NCBI RefSeq assembly: GCF_000169335.1
Contig: NZ_AAXW01000013.1
Location: 62,001-126,000 of the forward strand
Length of the DNA: 64,000 bases
Reading direction: 5' to 3'
Source: Crocosphaera chwakensis CCY0110
GTDB lineage: Bacteria > Cyanobacteriota > Cyanobacteriia > Cyanobacteriales > Microcystaceae
In this document: positions 17,711 to 25,521 of the stretch, piece after piece
How positions within the stretch are numbered: position 1 is the first letter of the stretch
Layout: each line of letters begins with the position of its first letter
Translations under genes and position numbers: made by a program
The notes under the pieces: generated by a model
Database searches by the model: none
Told to the model about the DNA's origin: nothing
Seen by the model: only the letters and a program-made list of their open reading frames with translations

Positions 17711-20050
17711 ATGTTATATCATAAGAAAAAGCTACGAAAGACAAACAAAATGAAAACTTCCCTACACGGTAAATCTTCTCATAAAAATACAGATTTGACA
17801 CAAGAAACTTTACAATTAGAAGGAATGGGATGTGCTGCTTGTGCGAGTACCATTGAGACAGCAATCAATAAAGTTTCTGGGGTAGTAGAATGTAGTGTTA
17901 ATTTTGCCTTAGAAAGGGGAACTGTTAAATACGATACTAAAACTACTGATTTAGAAACCATTCAAGCTGCTGTGAGTAAAGCAGGGTACAAAGCTTATAT
18001 TGTAGAGAATAACAAAAATAATCAATCGAACGATATTGAACAACAAAAAAGGGAAACTAAACAAAAAGAATTAACACAAAAAGTAATTGTGGGTGCTGTT
18101 GTTAGTTTGATCTTAATTTTTGGATCATTACCCATGATGACAGGGTTATCTATCCCGTTTATTCCTCATTGGTTACATAATGCTTGGTTACAGTTGATTT
18201 TAAGTATTCCTGTCATTTTTTGGTGTGGAAAAGGATTTTATACAGGAGCGATCAAAGCTTTAAAACGTGGCACGTCTGACATGAATACTTTGGTTGCTTT
18301 GGGAACTGGTGCAGCCTTTTTATACTCTTTGTTTGCCACTTTTTTTCCTAGTTTTTTCATCTCTCAAGGCTTAAATGCTGATGTTTATTATGAAGCTGCT
18401 GTTGTTATTATTACCTTAATTCTACTAGGTAGATTATTAGAAAATAGAGCCAGGGGGAAAACATCAGAAGCGATTCGTAACTTGATGGGATTACAAGCAA
18501 AAACAGCAAGAGTGATTCGTCAAGGGGAAACTATAGATATTGCTGTAGAAGATGTAGTGATTGATGATATTATTTTAGTGCGTCCAGGGGAAAAAATACC
18601 GGTAGATGGCGTGATTATTGAAGGACAATCTACCTTAGACGAATCGATGATTACAGGGGAATCTATTCCCGTTGAAAAACAAGTAGCAGATGAGGTCATC
18701 GGCGCAACCATTAATAAGACAGGAAGCTTTAAATTTGAAGCCAAAAAAGTAGGCAAAGATACAACATTATCCCAGATTATTCAATTAGTAGAAGAAGCAC
18801 AAAATAGCAAAGCCCCGATTCAGAAAATAGCGGATCAAGTAACTGCTTGGTTTGTTCCCGGAGTGATGAGTATTGCTGTTATTACCTTTATTTGTTGGTT
18901 CATTTTTGCTAAAAATTTATCTTTAGCAATGGTAGCAACCGTAAGCGTTTTAATTATTGCTTGTCCCTGTGCTTTGGGGTTAGCAACTCCCACATCTATC
19001 ATGGTAGGAACGGGTAAAGGCGCAGAAAATGGTATTTTAATTAAAGGAGCCGATAGTTTAGAATTGGCACATAAAATTAAAGCCATTGTATTAGATAAAA
19101 CAGGAACTTTAACCCAAGGTCAACCGACTGTTACTGATTATATTACCGTTGATGGAATTGCTGATAATAATGAGCTTAATATCTTAGAAATAGCAGCAGC
19201 TATTGAACATAATTCTGAGCATCCTTTAGCTGAAGCAATTGTTAATTATGCTAAGCATCAAGGAGTTTCTAATAACTTACCGAAAGTGGAGCATTTTGAA
19301 GCAATGGGAGGACAAGGAGTACAAGGAAAAATAAACGGAAACTTAGTACAAATCGGAACGCAGAAATGGATGGAACAATTAGGGATTAATACTAATGATT
19401 TAATGTTTCAAGCAAACGAATGGGAAAGTCAGGCAAAAACAACTCCCTGGCTCGCCATTAATGGGGAAATAAAAGGCTTATTTGCTATTGCTGATGCGGT
19501 AAAACCTTCCTCTGTTGAAGCGGTTAAAAAGCTCAAAAAATTGGGATTAGAAGTGATCATGTTGACAGGAGATAATCAACAAACCGCTCAAGCGATCGCT
19601 GATGAAGTGGGAATATTCCATGTCTTTGCAGAGGTACGTCCTGATGAAAAAGCGGATAAAGTGAAAGGAATTCAGCAATCTCAAGGTAAAATCGTCGCTA
19701 TGGTAGGCGATGGTATCAACGACGCACCCGCACTTGCTCAAGCAGATGTAGGAATGGCGATCGGTACGGGTACAGATGTAGCTATGTCTGCCAGTGATAT
19801 TACCCTCATTTCAGGGGATTTACAAGGTATTGTAACCGCCATAGAATTGAGTCGTGCTACCATGAAAAATATTCGTCAAAATCTCTTTTTTGCCTTTATT
19901 TATAATACGTTAGGAATTCCTATTGCTGCTGGTATTTTATATCCTTTCTTTGGTGTCTTATTAAACCCGATGATTGCCGGTGCAGCCATGGCCTTTAGTT
20001 CCGTTTCCGTGGTTTCAAATGCTTTAAGATTGAGGAATTTTCAGCCATAA
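17711..20050 (+). CDS. pacS: Copper-transporting P1B-type ATPase (PacS/CopA-like)
   Basis: 779 residues. An N-terminal heavy-metal domain with GMGCAACAS (CxxC) is followed by membrane helices, the CPC metal channel motif in ACPCALGLATPTS, and the phosphorylation motif DKTGTLT. The HP motif (EHPLAEA), TGDN and GDGIND complete the ATPase core. YN in FIYNTLGIP and MxxSS in AMAFSSVSVVSNA mark the Cu(I) subgroup. It moves Cu(I) out of the cytoplasm, in cyanobacteria often into thylakoids for plastocyanin and cytochrome oxidase. The PacS label is by similarity; CtaA-type function cannot be excluded. A second ATG at 17750 could be the true start. Confidence 0.9.
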   Translation: MLYHKKKLRKTNKMKTSLHGKSSHKNTDLTQETLQLEGMGCAACASTIETAINKVSGVVECSVNFALERGTVKYDTKTTDLETIQAAVSKAGYKAYIVENNKNNQSNDIEQQKRETKQKELTQKVIVGAVVSLILIFGSLPMMTGLSIPFIPHWLHNAWLQLILSIPVIFWCGKGFYTGAIKALKRGTSDMNTLVALGTGAAFLYSLFATFFPSFFISQGLNADVYYEAAVVIITLILLGRLLENRARGKTSEAIRNLMGLQAKTARVIRQGETIDIAVEDVVIDDIILVRPGEKIPVDGVIIEGQSTLDESMITGESIPVEKQVADEVIGATINKTGSFKFEAKKVGKDTTLSQIIQLVEEAQNSKAPIQKIADQVTAWFVPGVMSIAVITFICWFIFAKNLSLAMVATVSVLIIACPCALGLATPTSIMVGTGKGAENGILIKGADSLELAHKIKAIVLDKTGTLTQGQPTVTDYITVDGIADNNELNILEIAAAIEHNSEHPLAEAIVNYAKHQGVSNNLPKVEHFEAMGGQGVQGKINGNLVQIGTQKWMEQLGINTNDLMFQANEWESQAKTTPWLAINGEIKGLFAIADAVKPSSVEAVKKLKKLGLEVIMLTGDNQQTAQAIADEVGIFHVFAEVRPDEKADKVKGIQQSQGKIVAMVGDGINDAPALAQADVGMAIGTGTDVAMSASDITLISGDLQGIVTAIELSRATMKNIRQNLFFAFIYNTLGIPIAAGILYPFFGVLLNPMIAGAAMAFSSVSVVSNALRLRNFQP

Positions 20051-20111
20051 TTGGTGTGGCTTGGGACAACAATAGTTTCATTATTAATTAATAATTGAGG
20101 TAGTTTTAAGA

Positions 20112-21008
20112 ATGTGGACACGATTCAAGTGGTGGGGAGCAACGATAAAGAACAATAAGTTGTTAGTAATGGGCGCGATCGCTACTCCAGTCTTACTCTC
20201 GATGGTGTGGGGGATTAAGCTAATCTGGGATCATAGACTTGAGCTAGATGATGATCGTTTATCCCATAATGAAAGAGGCACTCTTGCTCACCAACAGGGA
20301 GAATCTCCCATCGGTAATCTTGGGATAATCGCAACAGGTGTGGCTGGACTCTTCGTGTTACTTAATCTCCGCTTTGCCTCCAGGGATGCAGAGATAGCCG
20401 ACCTTAGCGGTGCTGATCTTAACTGTGCCGACCTCAAAGATAGCAATCTTAGTAAAGCTGACCTTAGTGGTGCTGACCTTAACTGTGCTAACCTTAGCGG
20501 TGCTAATCTTAGATATGCTAACCTCAGATATGCGAATCTCAGTGGTGCTGACCTTAGCGGTGCCGACCTCAGCGATACCGACTTCACATATGCCAATCTC
20601 AATAGTGCGAGTCTCAGATATACGAATCTCAGTGGTGCCGACCTGAGATATGCTAACCTTAGTAATGCTGATATCAACTGTGCTTTACTTAGTGGTGCCA
20701 ACTTGAGTGATGCTAACCTTAGCGGTGCTTTACTATTTTTTCTCAATTTACGAGAGGTTGAAAATCTTGAACCGCCTCAACTAGAAGCCAAACCTTCGCC
20801 TTTTTTGTGTCATGTTGCCCTGCCTCCTTATTCACAAAAACTTGATCTAGATCCTAATCGTGACTGTCATCTCATTCCCCAACTTTTGAGCGCACCGCGG
20901 ACTCGAAGAGGAACGAAGTCTAGCGGTGCGCTTCGAGATCGCTATGACATTTCACTCAAAGAGGCTCAAGAAATCCTTAATGAAGTCCGACGACACCAAT
21001 GGGACTAG
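20112..21008 (+). CDS. Membrane-anchored pentapeptide-repeat protein
   Basis: 298 residues. One or two N-terminal hydrophobic helices (about 17-38 and 68-85) precede about 23 tandem A(D/N)LSx pentapeptides (residues about 98-205), which should form a right-handed quadrilateral beta helix. A short C-terminal domain ends ISLKEAQEILNEVRRHQW. The DNA of the repeats is nearly periodic, which opens long but meaningless frames on both strands. Between HLIPQL and DRYDISLKEA lies an Arg/Ser-rich insert, SAPRTRRGTKSSGALR, encoded by a palindromic element (20890-20931). Function unknown. Same strand as the copper ATPase, 61 bp downstream. Confidence 0.85.
   Translation: MWTRFKWWGATIKNNKLLVMGAIATPVLLSMVWGIKLIWDHRLELDDDRLSHNERGTLAHQQGESPIGNLGIIATGVAGLFVLLNLRFASRDAEIADLSGADLNCADLKDSNLSKADLSGADLNCANLSGANLRYANLRYANLSGADLSGADLSDTDFTYANLNSASLRYTNLSGADLRYANLSNADINCALLSGANLSDANLSGALLFFLNLREVENLEPPQLEAKPSPFLCHVALPPYSQKLDLDPNRDCHLIPQLLSAPRTRRGTKSSGALRDRYDISLKEAQEILNEVRRHQWD
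20890..20931. repeat. In-frame palindromic insertion element within a coding gene
   Basis: GCGCACCGC (20890-20898) is perfectly complementary to GCGGTGCGC (20923-20931), with inner GACT/AGTC pairing, so about 13 bp of stem enclose CGAAGAGGAACGA. It is far more GC-rich than its surroundings and adds about 16 residues to the pentapeptide protein without shifting the frame. A related GC-rich element lies at 63587-63629 in another coding gene. Confidence 0.6.
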
Positions 21009-21221
21009 CTTGTTGCCAAAACTTTCAACTAATTACCTACAATATAAAATGCCTGTTGATTGTAAAAACTCCTTGAGAATTAGAAGACCTTGATCTTGCT
21101 TTACGGACTTTTTTATCAGCTTTCATTCTCTGTGTATCTCATCTTAACGTATGGTATGTGAACAGTTTATACTAGATTAAGAGAGAATAGTTAATTGTAC
21201 TAAACCCGTTTAAATAATAAA

Positions 21222-21635
21222 ATGTTAGGCAACTTTCAACAAAGTCAATTACGTATTGCGGTTCCTGGAGATCATGATCTGATTCGGGATAGTTTATTAA
21301 ATAGTAATCATTTAAAAAAATGGTTAATTCCTCAGACATTATCCTCTGATGTTCCTGATAAGTTAATTACCGGTTCAAAGTTTAGTAGTAAACTCGGATT
21401 AGTTACTATTGAACATCATGTAGAGATTGCTGATGATAACTGTTTACGGATGATTTTAAAGCAAGGAATCGATGGTTATCACGAATGGTTATGGGGTGAT
21501 GGTTGGGTACAATCTCGGTTAGAAGGAATTTCCTTATTACCGCTTAACTTAGGTCAAACTTTTAGCTTATTAAAGTTAAGATTGTTTTTGATAAGTCAGA
21601 CAAAAAATGAGGATAAAAAACGAGTCTTTTTCTAA
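21222..21635 (+). CDS. Conserved-looking small cyanobacterial protein, function unknown
   Basis: 137 residues without signal peptide or membrane helices. The pattern of beta strands with Trp/Tyr-rich turns (YHEWLWGDGWVQSRLEGISLLPLNLGQTFSL in pieces YHEWLWGDGW and SRLEGISLLPLNLGQT) hints at a START/SRPBCC-like lipid- or pigment-binding fold, but this is only a weak impression. It is convergent with clpP3, with a hairpin between. No neighbour suggests a role. Confidence 0.55.
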   Translation: MLGNFQQSQLRIAVPGDHDLIRDSLLNSNHLKKWLIPQTLSSDVPDKLITGSKFSSKLGLVTIEHHVEIADDNCLRMILKQGIDGYHEWLWGDGWVQSRLEGISLLPLNLGQTFSLLKLRLFLISQTKNEDKKRVFF

Positions 21636-21657
21636 TGTATCTTAAGCGAATAAAGTA

Positions 21658-21686
21658 CCCCCATAACCTCAATAAGATCATGGGGG
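21658..21686 (-). terminator. Hairpin downstream of clpP3
   Basis: CCCCCAT (21658-21664) pairs with ATGGGGG (21680-21686) around a 15-nt loop, between the convergent stops at 21635 and 21725. Probable bidirectional terminator; on the minus strand it is followed by TACTTTATT. Confidence 0.6.
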
Positions 21687-21724
21687 ATAGTATCAATACA
21701 ACCGTTACCAAGTGGTTGAAATAA

Positions 21725-22324
21725 TTAAAGACTTCTTTCTTCAATTACCTTATCAATCAGGCCATATTCTTTTGCTTCTTCAGCAGACATAAAATAATCT
21801 CGGTCGGTATCTTTTTCAATCTTTTCGAGAGTTTGTCCACACTGATTAGCTAACAGTTGATTTAACTGGGAACGAATGCGTAAAATTTCGTTCGCTTCGA
21901 TTTCAATATCGCTTGCTTGTCGTCTTCCGGTTCCTCCCATGGGTTGGTGAATCATAATTCTAGCGTGGGGTAAGGCCAGACGCTTTCCGGGGGTTCCTGC
22001 GGCCAATAAAAATGACCCCATCGACGCAGCTAAACCAACACAAATGGTAATTACTTCGGACTTAATATACTGCATCGTATCATAAATGGCCATACCTGCA
22101 GTGACAGAACCCCCAGGGGAGTTAATGTAGAGATAAATAGGTTTACTGGGATCTTCAGAATCAAGATATAACAGTAAAGCAACAATACGGTTAGCGATAC
22201 CATCAGTTACTTCTTGACCGAGGAAAATAATTCTTTCTTGGCCTAAACGAGTATAGATATCAATCCATCGTTCGTATTGACTACCAGGAAGACGATAAGG
22301 AACACTAGGAACACCAATAGGCAT
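21725..22324 (-). CDS. clpP3: ATP-dependent Clp protease proteolytic subunit, active (ClpP3-type)
   Basis: 199 residues. The catalytic Ser is in AASMGSFLLAAG, the His in IMIHQPMGG, and the Asp in the later EKDTDRDYFMSAEEAKEYGLID region. With the catalytically dead ClpR encoded 32 bp upstream it should form the mixed ClpP3/ClpR tetradecamer that works with ClpC in cyanobacteria. That pairing is known for Synechococcus and Synechocystis; the operon order clpR-clpP3 seen here supports the assignment. Cytoplasmic. The start ATG gives MPIGVPSVPYRLPGS, the usual N-terminus. Confidence 0.95.
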   Translation of the reverse strand: MPIGVPSVPYRLPGSQYERWIDIYTRLGQERIIFLGQEVTDGIANRIVALLLYLDSEDPSKPIYLYINSPGGSVTAGMAIYDTMQYIKSEVITICVGLAASMGSFLLAAGTPGKRLALPHARIMIHQPMGGTGRRQASDIEIEANEILRIRSQLNQLLANQCGQTLEKIEKDTDRDYFMSAEEAKEYGLIDKVIEERSL

Positions 22325-22356
22325 AAGCTTAACTCAAAGTAAAGGTAAACAGTAAA

Positions 22357-23037
22357 TTAACCAACAGGATTTAAGGGTTTAGGTAATTCTTTGGTACTTT
22401 CTAAAACACGATCAATTAACCCGTATTCTTTAGCTTTTTCGGGGGTTAAATAGAAAGTGCGATCAATATCTTTAGCGATTTTTTCAGGGGTTTGCCCGGT
22501 ATTTTGGGACAAGATTTGTAACATCGTTTGCTTATTATGCAAAACCTCTTTAGCACGAATTTGAATATCCGTTGCTTGACCTCTTGCTCCGGAACGGTTT
22601 TGATTGAGAACGATGGTAGCATGGGGGAGACTGGCACGACAGCCTTTTGTCCCTGCTGAGAGAATCATGGCCGCCGTTCCCATCGCTTGGCCGATACAAA
22701 TGGTATGGATAGGAGGTTTAACATAATTCATGGTATCGCAGATGGCAAAGGCTTCGGTTTCAAAACCAATCGCATCACCTGTGTACCAAGAGGTTCCGGT
22801 GGAGTTGATGTAGAAAAAGATGGGTTTATCAGGGTTATCAAACTGTAAATAGAGTAATTGAGCAATAATCAGTTGAGTAACATCAATACCCACTTGTTGC
22901 TTAATTTCATCAGAAGAAAATAGAGGTAACCCTAAATAGATGATACGCTCTTTGAGTAGTAAGGATTCTAAATCTGGTGGGGGAGTGCGAAAATTAGAAT
23001 CCCCGTAATAACCAGCTTGAACAGCTTTAATCTCCAT
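22357..23037 (-). CDS. clpR: ClpR, catalytically inactive Clp protease subunit
   Basis: 226 residues with the ClpP fold, but the active-site Ser is missing: IGQAMGTAAMILSAG has Gly where ClpP has Ser, and the His position reads VLNQN rather than IHQP. This is the definition of ClpR. It is the first gene of the clpR-clpP3 operon. A 15-bp palindrome and a strong intrinsic terminator lie in its upstream region, so leader-level control is possible. Confidence 0.95.
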   Translation of the reverse strand: MEIKAVQAGYYGDSNFRTPPPDLESLLLKERIIYLGLPLFSSDEIKQQVGIDVTQLIIAQLLYLQFDNPDKPIFFYINSTGTSWYTGDAIGFETEAFAICDTMNYVKPPIHTICIGQAMGTAAMILSAGTKGCRASLPHATIVLNQNRSGARGQATDIQIRAKEVLHNKQTMLQILSQNTGQTPEKIAKDIDRTFYLTPEKAKEYGLIDRVLESTKELPKPLNPVG

Positions 23038-23066
23038 TGGTCGGTTGTTTTGTCTAGATGGATGGT

Positions 23067-23081
23067 GAGCAATAATTGCTC
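23067..23081. promoter_or_regulatory. Palindrome in the clpR upstream region
   Basis: GAGCAAT-A-ATTGCTC is a perfect 7+7 palindrome centred 37 bp upstream of the clpR start. A candidate operator or RNA hairpin near the ribosome-binding region; no regulator assigned. Confidence 0.35.
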
Positions 23082-23118
23082 TGACTTTGATTTTAACGAA
23101 TTATCGTAGGCATTCTCC

Positions 23119-23162
23119 AAAAAAAAAGCTGCTCAATGACCTATTTTTGTGATCAAGAGCAG
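23119..23162 (-). terminator. Strong rho-independent terminator upstream of clpR
   Basis: On the minus strand CTGCTC, then TGATC, a loop ACAAAAATA, GGTCA and GAGCAG fold into an approximately 11-bp stem followed by C and nine T residues. It lies about 80-125 nt upstream of the clpR ATG. It therefore either ends a separate upstream transcript or acts as an attenuator in the clpR leader. Confidence 0.75.
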
Positions 23163-23265
23163 ATATTTAGAGACGGAAAATCTTTGTTTTTAGAAATTTG
23201 CGAGTAATAAAGATTCAGTATCAGGGAGTTTCTAGGTTTCTTGGGCGAAGGATCATCTGTTATTC
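23119..23265 (-). ncRNA. Candidate small RNA or clpR leader RNA
   Basis: The terminator at 23119-23162 has no coding gene before it on the minus strand, and the next upstream element is another minus-strand terminator at 23426-23470. A TATTAT box on the minus strand (23273-23278) could start an approximately 145-nt RNA containing two AGAAAC repeats (CAAGAAACCTAGAAACTCC). No known RNA family recognised with confidence. Alternative: untranslated leader of clpR with attenuation. Confidence 0.35.
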
Positions 23266-23425
23266 TGAAAGGATAATATGGTTAGTATCAGATATTAAAA
23301 AAGTTTGACGTATCCGAGCTAATTGCGATTGCTTTTACTCATGTCTTAATTTTCATCGATTTGATTCAATGATGCAATAATAACCATCACTTGGTGAATG
23401 TGATGTGTCTCACCCTATGTTCTAG

Positions 23426-23470
23426 AAAAAAATTGGGGGAGGTTCTTATGGTAAGAGTTCCTCCCCTCAA
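23426..23470 (-). terminator. Intrinsic terminator downstream of the 23654-24031 gene
   Basis: On the minus strand a GGGGAGG/CCTCCCC stem with inner TCTTA/TAAGA pairing is followed by CAATTTTTTT. It lies about 190 bp beyond the stop of the minus-strand gene, with an IS630 fossil between. Confidence 0.7.
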
Positions 23471-23549
23471 CGCTTGAACAGGTGCCGAGTTAAATTGACT
23501 GCAAGGATTTCTCCTTTGTTCCCAGCTTTTTTATTCAGTTCTGTGTTAG

Positions 23550-23657
23550 CTCAATCAAGCTATCAGTGAAGCCATTGATTTAGTCACTAATGAAGACATA
23601 ATTGGCTGGTTTACCCACTGCTGCTACTATCTTTGTGACCTACTTACACTGTATTAA
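23550..23657 (+). pseudogene. IS630-family transposase C-terminal fossil
   Basis: The plus frame reads LNQAISEAIDLVTNEDI then IGWFTHCCYYL and stops at TAA 23655-23657. The ending IRxWFTHCCY is the C-terminus of the IS630 transposase present intact at 62371-63398. There is no upstream transposase sequence in frame (a stop precedes 23550), so only the tail survives. It overlaps the last codons of the convergent minus-strand gene by a few bases. Confidence 0.75.
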
Positions 23658-24031
23658 TTAATTTTTACCGGCGACTCTTGCCAGATTTGATAGAGAAGGG
23701 ATTCTAAGCGATCGCTTAAACGACAGACAAATAATCCTTCTTCGCTGGCCACATCTGATCCTAACCAAGTGCCTTCTAACACAACTTCCATTGCTTCTTC
23801 ATCACAACGATTAAGTTCTACAATTTCCCCTGTAAATTCGTTCACATCTTCTAATAGTTGATTCACATAAGGTAAGTCTAAAGAAATTAAAAAAGAAGCA
23901 CTACTCGGTTCAACACAAAGACTGGTGCCGGATCGTAAGGCTAAAAGGACACGGGTTGTCACCCAAGCTTCTAAGGATACTTCAAGATGATCAATATAAA
24001 ATCCATTATGGGTATAAGTTAGTTTTAACAT
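23654..24031 (-). CDS. Alr0857-family conserved cyanobacterial protein
   Basis: 125 residues beginning MLKLTYTHNGFYIDHLEVSLE and containing VTTRVLLALRSGTSLCVEPS and MEVVLEGTWLG, the pattern I recall for the cyanobacterial alr0857 family (function unknown). No signal peptide or membrane helix. It is bounded by minus-strand terminators on both sides, so it is probably monocistronic. An IS630 fossil ends at its stop codon; the C-terminal residues SPVKIN may have been altered by that insertion. Confidence 0.7.
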   Translation of the reverse strand: MLKLTYTHNGFYIDHLEVSLEAWVTTRVLLALRSGTSLCVEPSSASFLISLDLPYVNQLLEDVNEFTGEIVELNRCDEEAMEVVLEGTWLGSDVASEEGLFVCRLSDRLESLLYQIWQESPVKIN

Positions 24032-24141
24032 CGTCTTTTGTCGCTTTGAAAATGGCAGAAATCATTGATGTGAGTCGATAAGTAAGAGAACAACAATAAT
24101 AGATCAATATCGTCCCCATTAACTTTGGTTTTTCTAATCAA

Positions 24142-24177
24142 AACCCCCACTTTCTACTAGGTAGGAAAGCGGGGGTT
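24142..24177 (-). terminator. Strong hairpin terminator
   Basis: AACCCCC-A-CTTTC pairs with GAAAG-C-GGGGGTT. On the minus strand it is followed by TTGATT. It lies 25 bp beyond the minus-strand frame 24203-24499 and upstream of the 24031 start, so it would end a transcript from that frame. Confidence 0.65.
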
Positions 24178-24202
24178 AGACAAACCTTGAGGAGTTAGGT
24201 AT

Positions 24203-24499
24203 TTATCTAGGGATAGGGAAGATTTGCCTTCGCCACCCGCTTTTGAGGGTTAGGGATGTTCTACTCTCTTGGAATCGATTATCGCCTGAGAGGGGATAAT
24301 TTGGGTGAGATGGGTTTCCTACTACAAAATTAAAGACTGTTGCTTGTTTCGTCGAGAATTTACTTTCTATTTCTAGGCCCTTTTCTTCCATTACCCCAGT
24401 TTTCCAGCGTTGGCAAACACCGAGGATGAATAGGAATAAGTTGGGACAAGAAAAAAGTAACATGAACGTTTTCAATCGTGTTAAAAGAGACTTTTTCAT
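24203..24499 (-). CDS. Doubtful small protein with N-terminal hydrophobic segment
   Basis: 98 residues beginning MKKSLLTRLKTFMLLFSCPNLFLFILG, in pieces MKKSLLTRLKTF and MLLFSCPNLFLFILG, which resembles a signal peptide or anchor, then a polar tail rich in Ser, Arg and Pro. Not recognised. The only support is the position of a strong minus-strand terminator directly downstream and a plausible N-terminus. It is divergent from the ribbon-helix-helix gene at 24549. It could be a spurious frame. Confidence 0.3.
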   Translation of the reverse strand: MKKSLLTRLKTFMLLFSCPNLFLFILGVCQRWKTGVMEEKGLEIESKFSTKQATVFNFVVGNPSHPNYPLSGDNRFQESRTSLTLKSGWRRQIFPIPR

Positions 24500-24548
24500 A
24501 CTACACTGATATTACTGAAATGTCTACTTTTTCATGAGGAAAAAAATT

Positions 24549-24896
24549 ATGAAAACCCTTCCCCGTACTTCAACCACCGAAATGGAAGTTACCAGCATCC
24601 GTTTAGAAAAAACCCTCAAAGATAAGCTAAAAGAGCTTTCTGGCAATCAAGGCTATCAAGCACTAATCAGGGACATTCTTTGGAACTATGTGCAGCAAAA
24701 ATCAGGGGACTATCGACCACAATTTTCGACGGTAGATATTCGTGCCACCATTGAATCAGTCGCTAGAAAAGATGAAAGTTGTGTATTAACCGGAAAACTA
24801 ATCCAAGCAGGACAACCGATGTTATTAGGATTAACCATTTATGGCGATTTTGTCCCACTGAGTCTAGAGAGTATAGATAAAGTTGTAAACAGTTAA
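24549..24896 (+). CDS. Ribbon-helix-helix-like regulator, conserved in cyanobacteria
   Basis: 115 residues from the ATG at 24549, preferred over the ATG at 24534 because GAGG at about 24537-24540 then serves as ribosome-binding site. The segment EVTSIRLEKTLKDKLKELS, then QALIRDILWNYV, has the strand-helix-helix shape of CopG/Arc-type DNA-binding proteins. The C-terminal half (VLTGKLIQAGQPMLLGLTIYGDFVPLS) is a separate small beta-rich domain. Presumably a transcription factor; no target is evident. A short tandem CAGTGAC repeat follows the stop. Confidence 0.6.
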   Translation: MKTLPRTSTTEMEVTSIRLEKTLKDKLKELSGNQGYQALIRDILWNYVQQKSGDYRPQFSTVDIRATIESVARKDESCVLTGKLIQAGQPMLLGLTIYGDFVPLSLESIDKVVNS

Positions 24897-24950
24897 CAGT
24901 GACCAGTGATCAGTGACTCGTTACCCATCACTGATCACCCATAAAATAGC
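24896..24950. repeat. Short tandem repeat of CAGTGAC-type heptamers
   Basis: AACAGTGACCAGTGATCAGTG and following variants form a heptamer-based tandem repeat; a similar CAGTTACC/CAGTGACCAGTGACC run occurs at about 59604-59632. Such STRR sequences are typical intergenic filler in cyanobacteria. Confidence 0.6.
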
Positions 24951-25030
24951 AATTAATCCTTACAGTAAGTTAAAATCAACGAAAGTGTGTTATTGATCAC
25001 ATTTTTATTTTTTATTTTAATTCAAGACTT

Positions 25031-25501
25031 ATGGCAGGCAACTCCTCACGGAACTCTATCCCCTTTGAACCCCGTCAGAAAAAAAAGAAGAAAGAAAAAA
25101 AAGCTCCAGCAACTAACACAAGCTCGGTTAAAAACCCCGAAAAACAGAAAAAACGCTCTAATGATGCCAGTCTTAGCGCAATTCCTGACAGCGTTAGTAA
25201 AAGAATGATTAAACGCATGGCTATTTTTTCAGGTATTCCCACGGGACTAGGAATGTCTTCATTTTTTGTCTTTTATTGGATAGTCAGTCATGACTGGTTA
25301 GATATTCCCACTGCTGCCGTTGGTGCCGTCAGTTTAGGACTGTTTGGGTTAGGGGTATTAGGACTAAGTTATGGCATTTTTTCCTCTTCTTGGGATGAAC
25401 ACCGTGCTGGTGGTTGGTGGGGATGGCAAGAATTTACCCAAAATTTGGGTCGTACCATTCAAGCATGGCGTAGTGCTAGACAAGAAGCGAGAAATGATTA
25501 G
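25031..25501 (+). CDS. PAM68-family photosystem II assembly protein
   Basis: 156 residues. A long Lys-rich N-terminus (RQKKKKKEKKAP) is followed by SVSKRMIKRMAIFSGIPTGLG, two membrane helices (about 75-95 and 108-128) and the conserved tail SSSWDEHRAGGWWGWQEF. This matches PAM68/DUF3464 (Sll0933 in Synechocystis), a thylakoid protein that helps photosystem II assembly, including CP47 insertion. Monocistronic by layout: an STRR repeat precedes and a convergent methyltransferase gene follows. Confidence 0.92.
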   Translation: MAGNSSRNSIPFEPRQKKKKKEKKAPATNTSSVKNPEKQKKRSNDASLSAIPDSVSKRMIKRMAIFSGIPTGLGMSSFFVFYWIVSHDWLDIPTAAVGAVSLGLFGLGVLGLSYGIFSSSWDEHRAGGWWGWQEFTQNLGRTIQAWRSARQEARND

Positions 25502-25521
25502 TTAAAAAAGAAAGTGAATTT

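Noticed and set aside
20288..20746. Long minus-strand frame and extra plus frame over the pentapeptide repeats
   Set aside because: They arise from the near-periodic DNA encoding A(D/N)LSx repeats and have Leu/Arg/Ser-rich nonsense composition.
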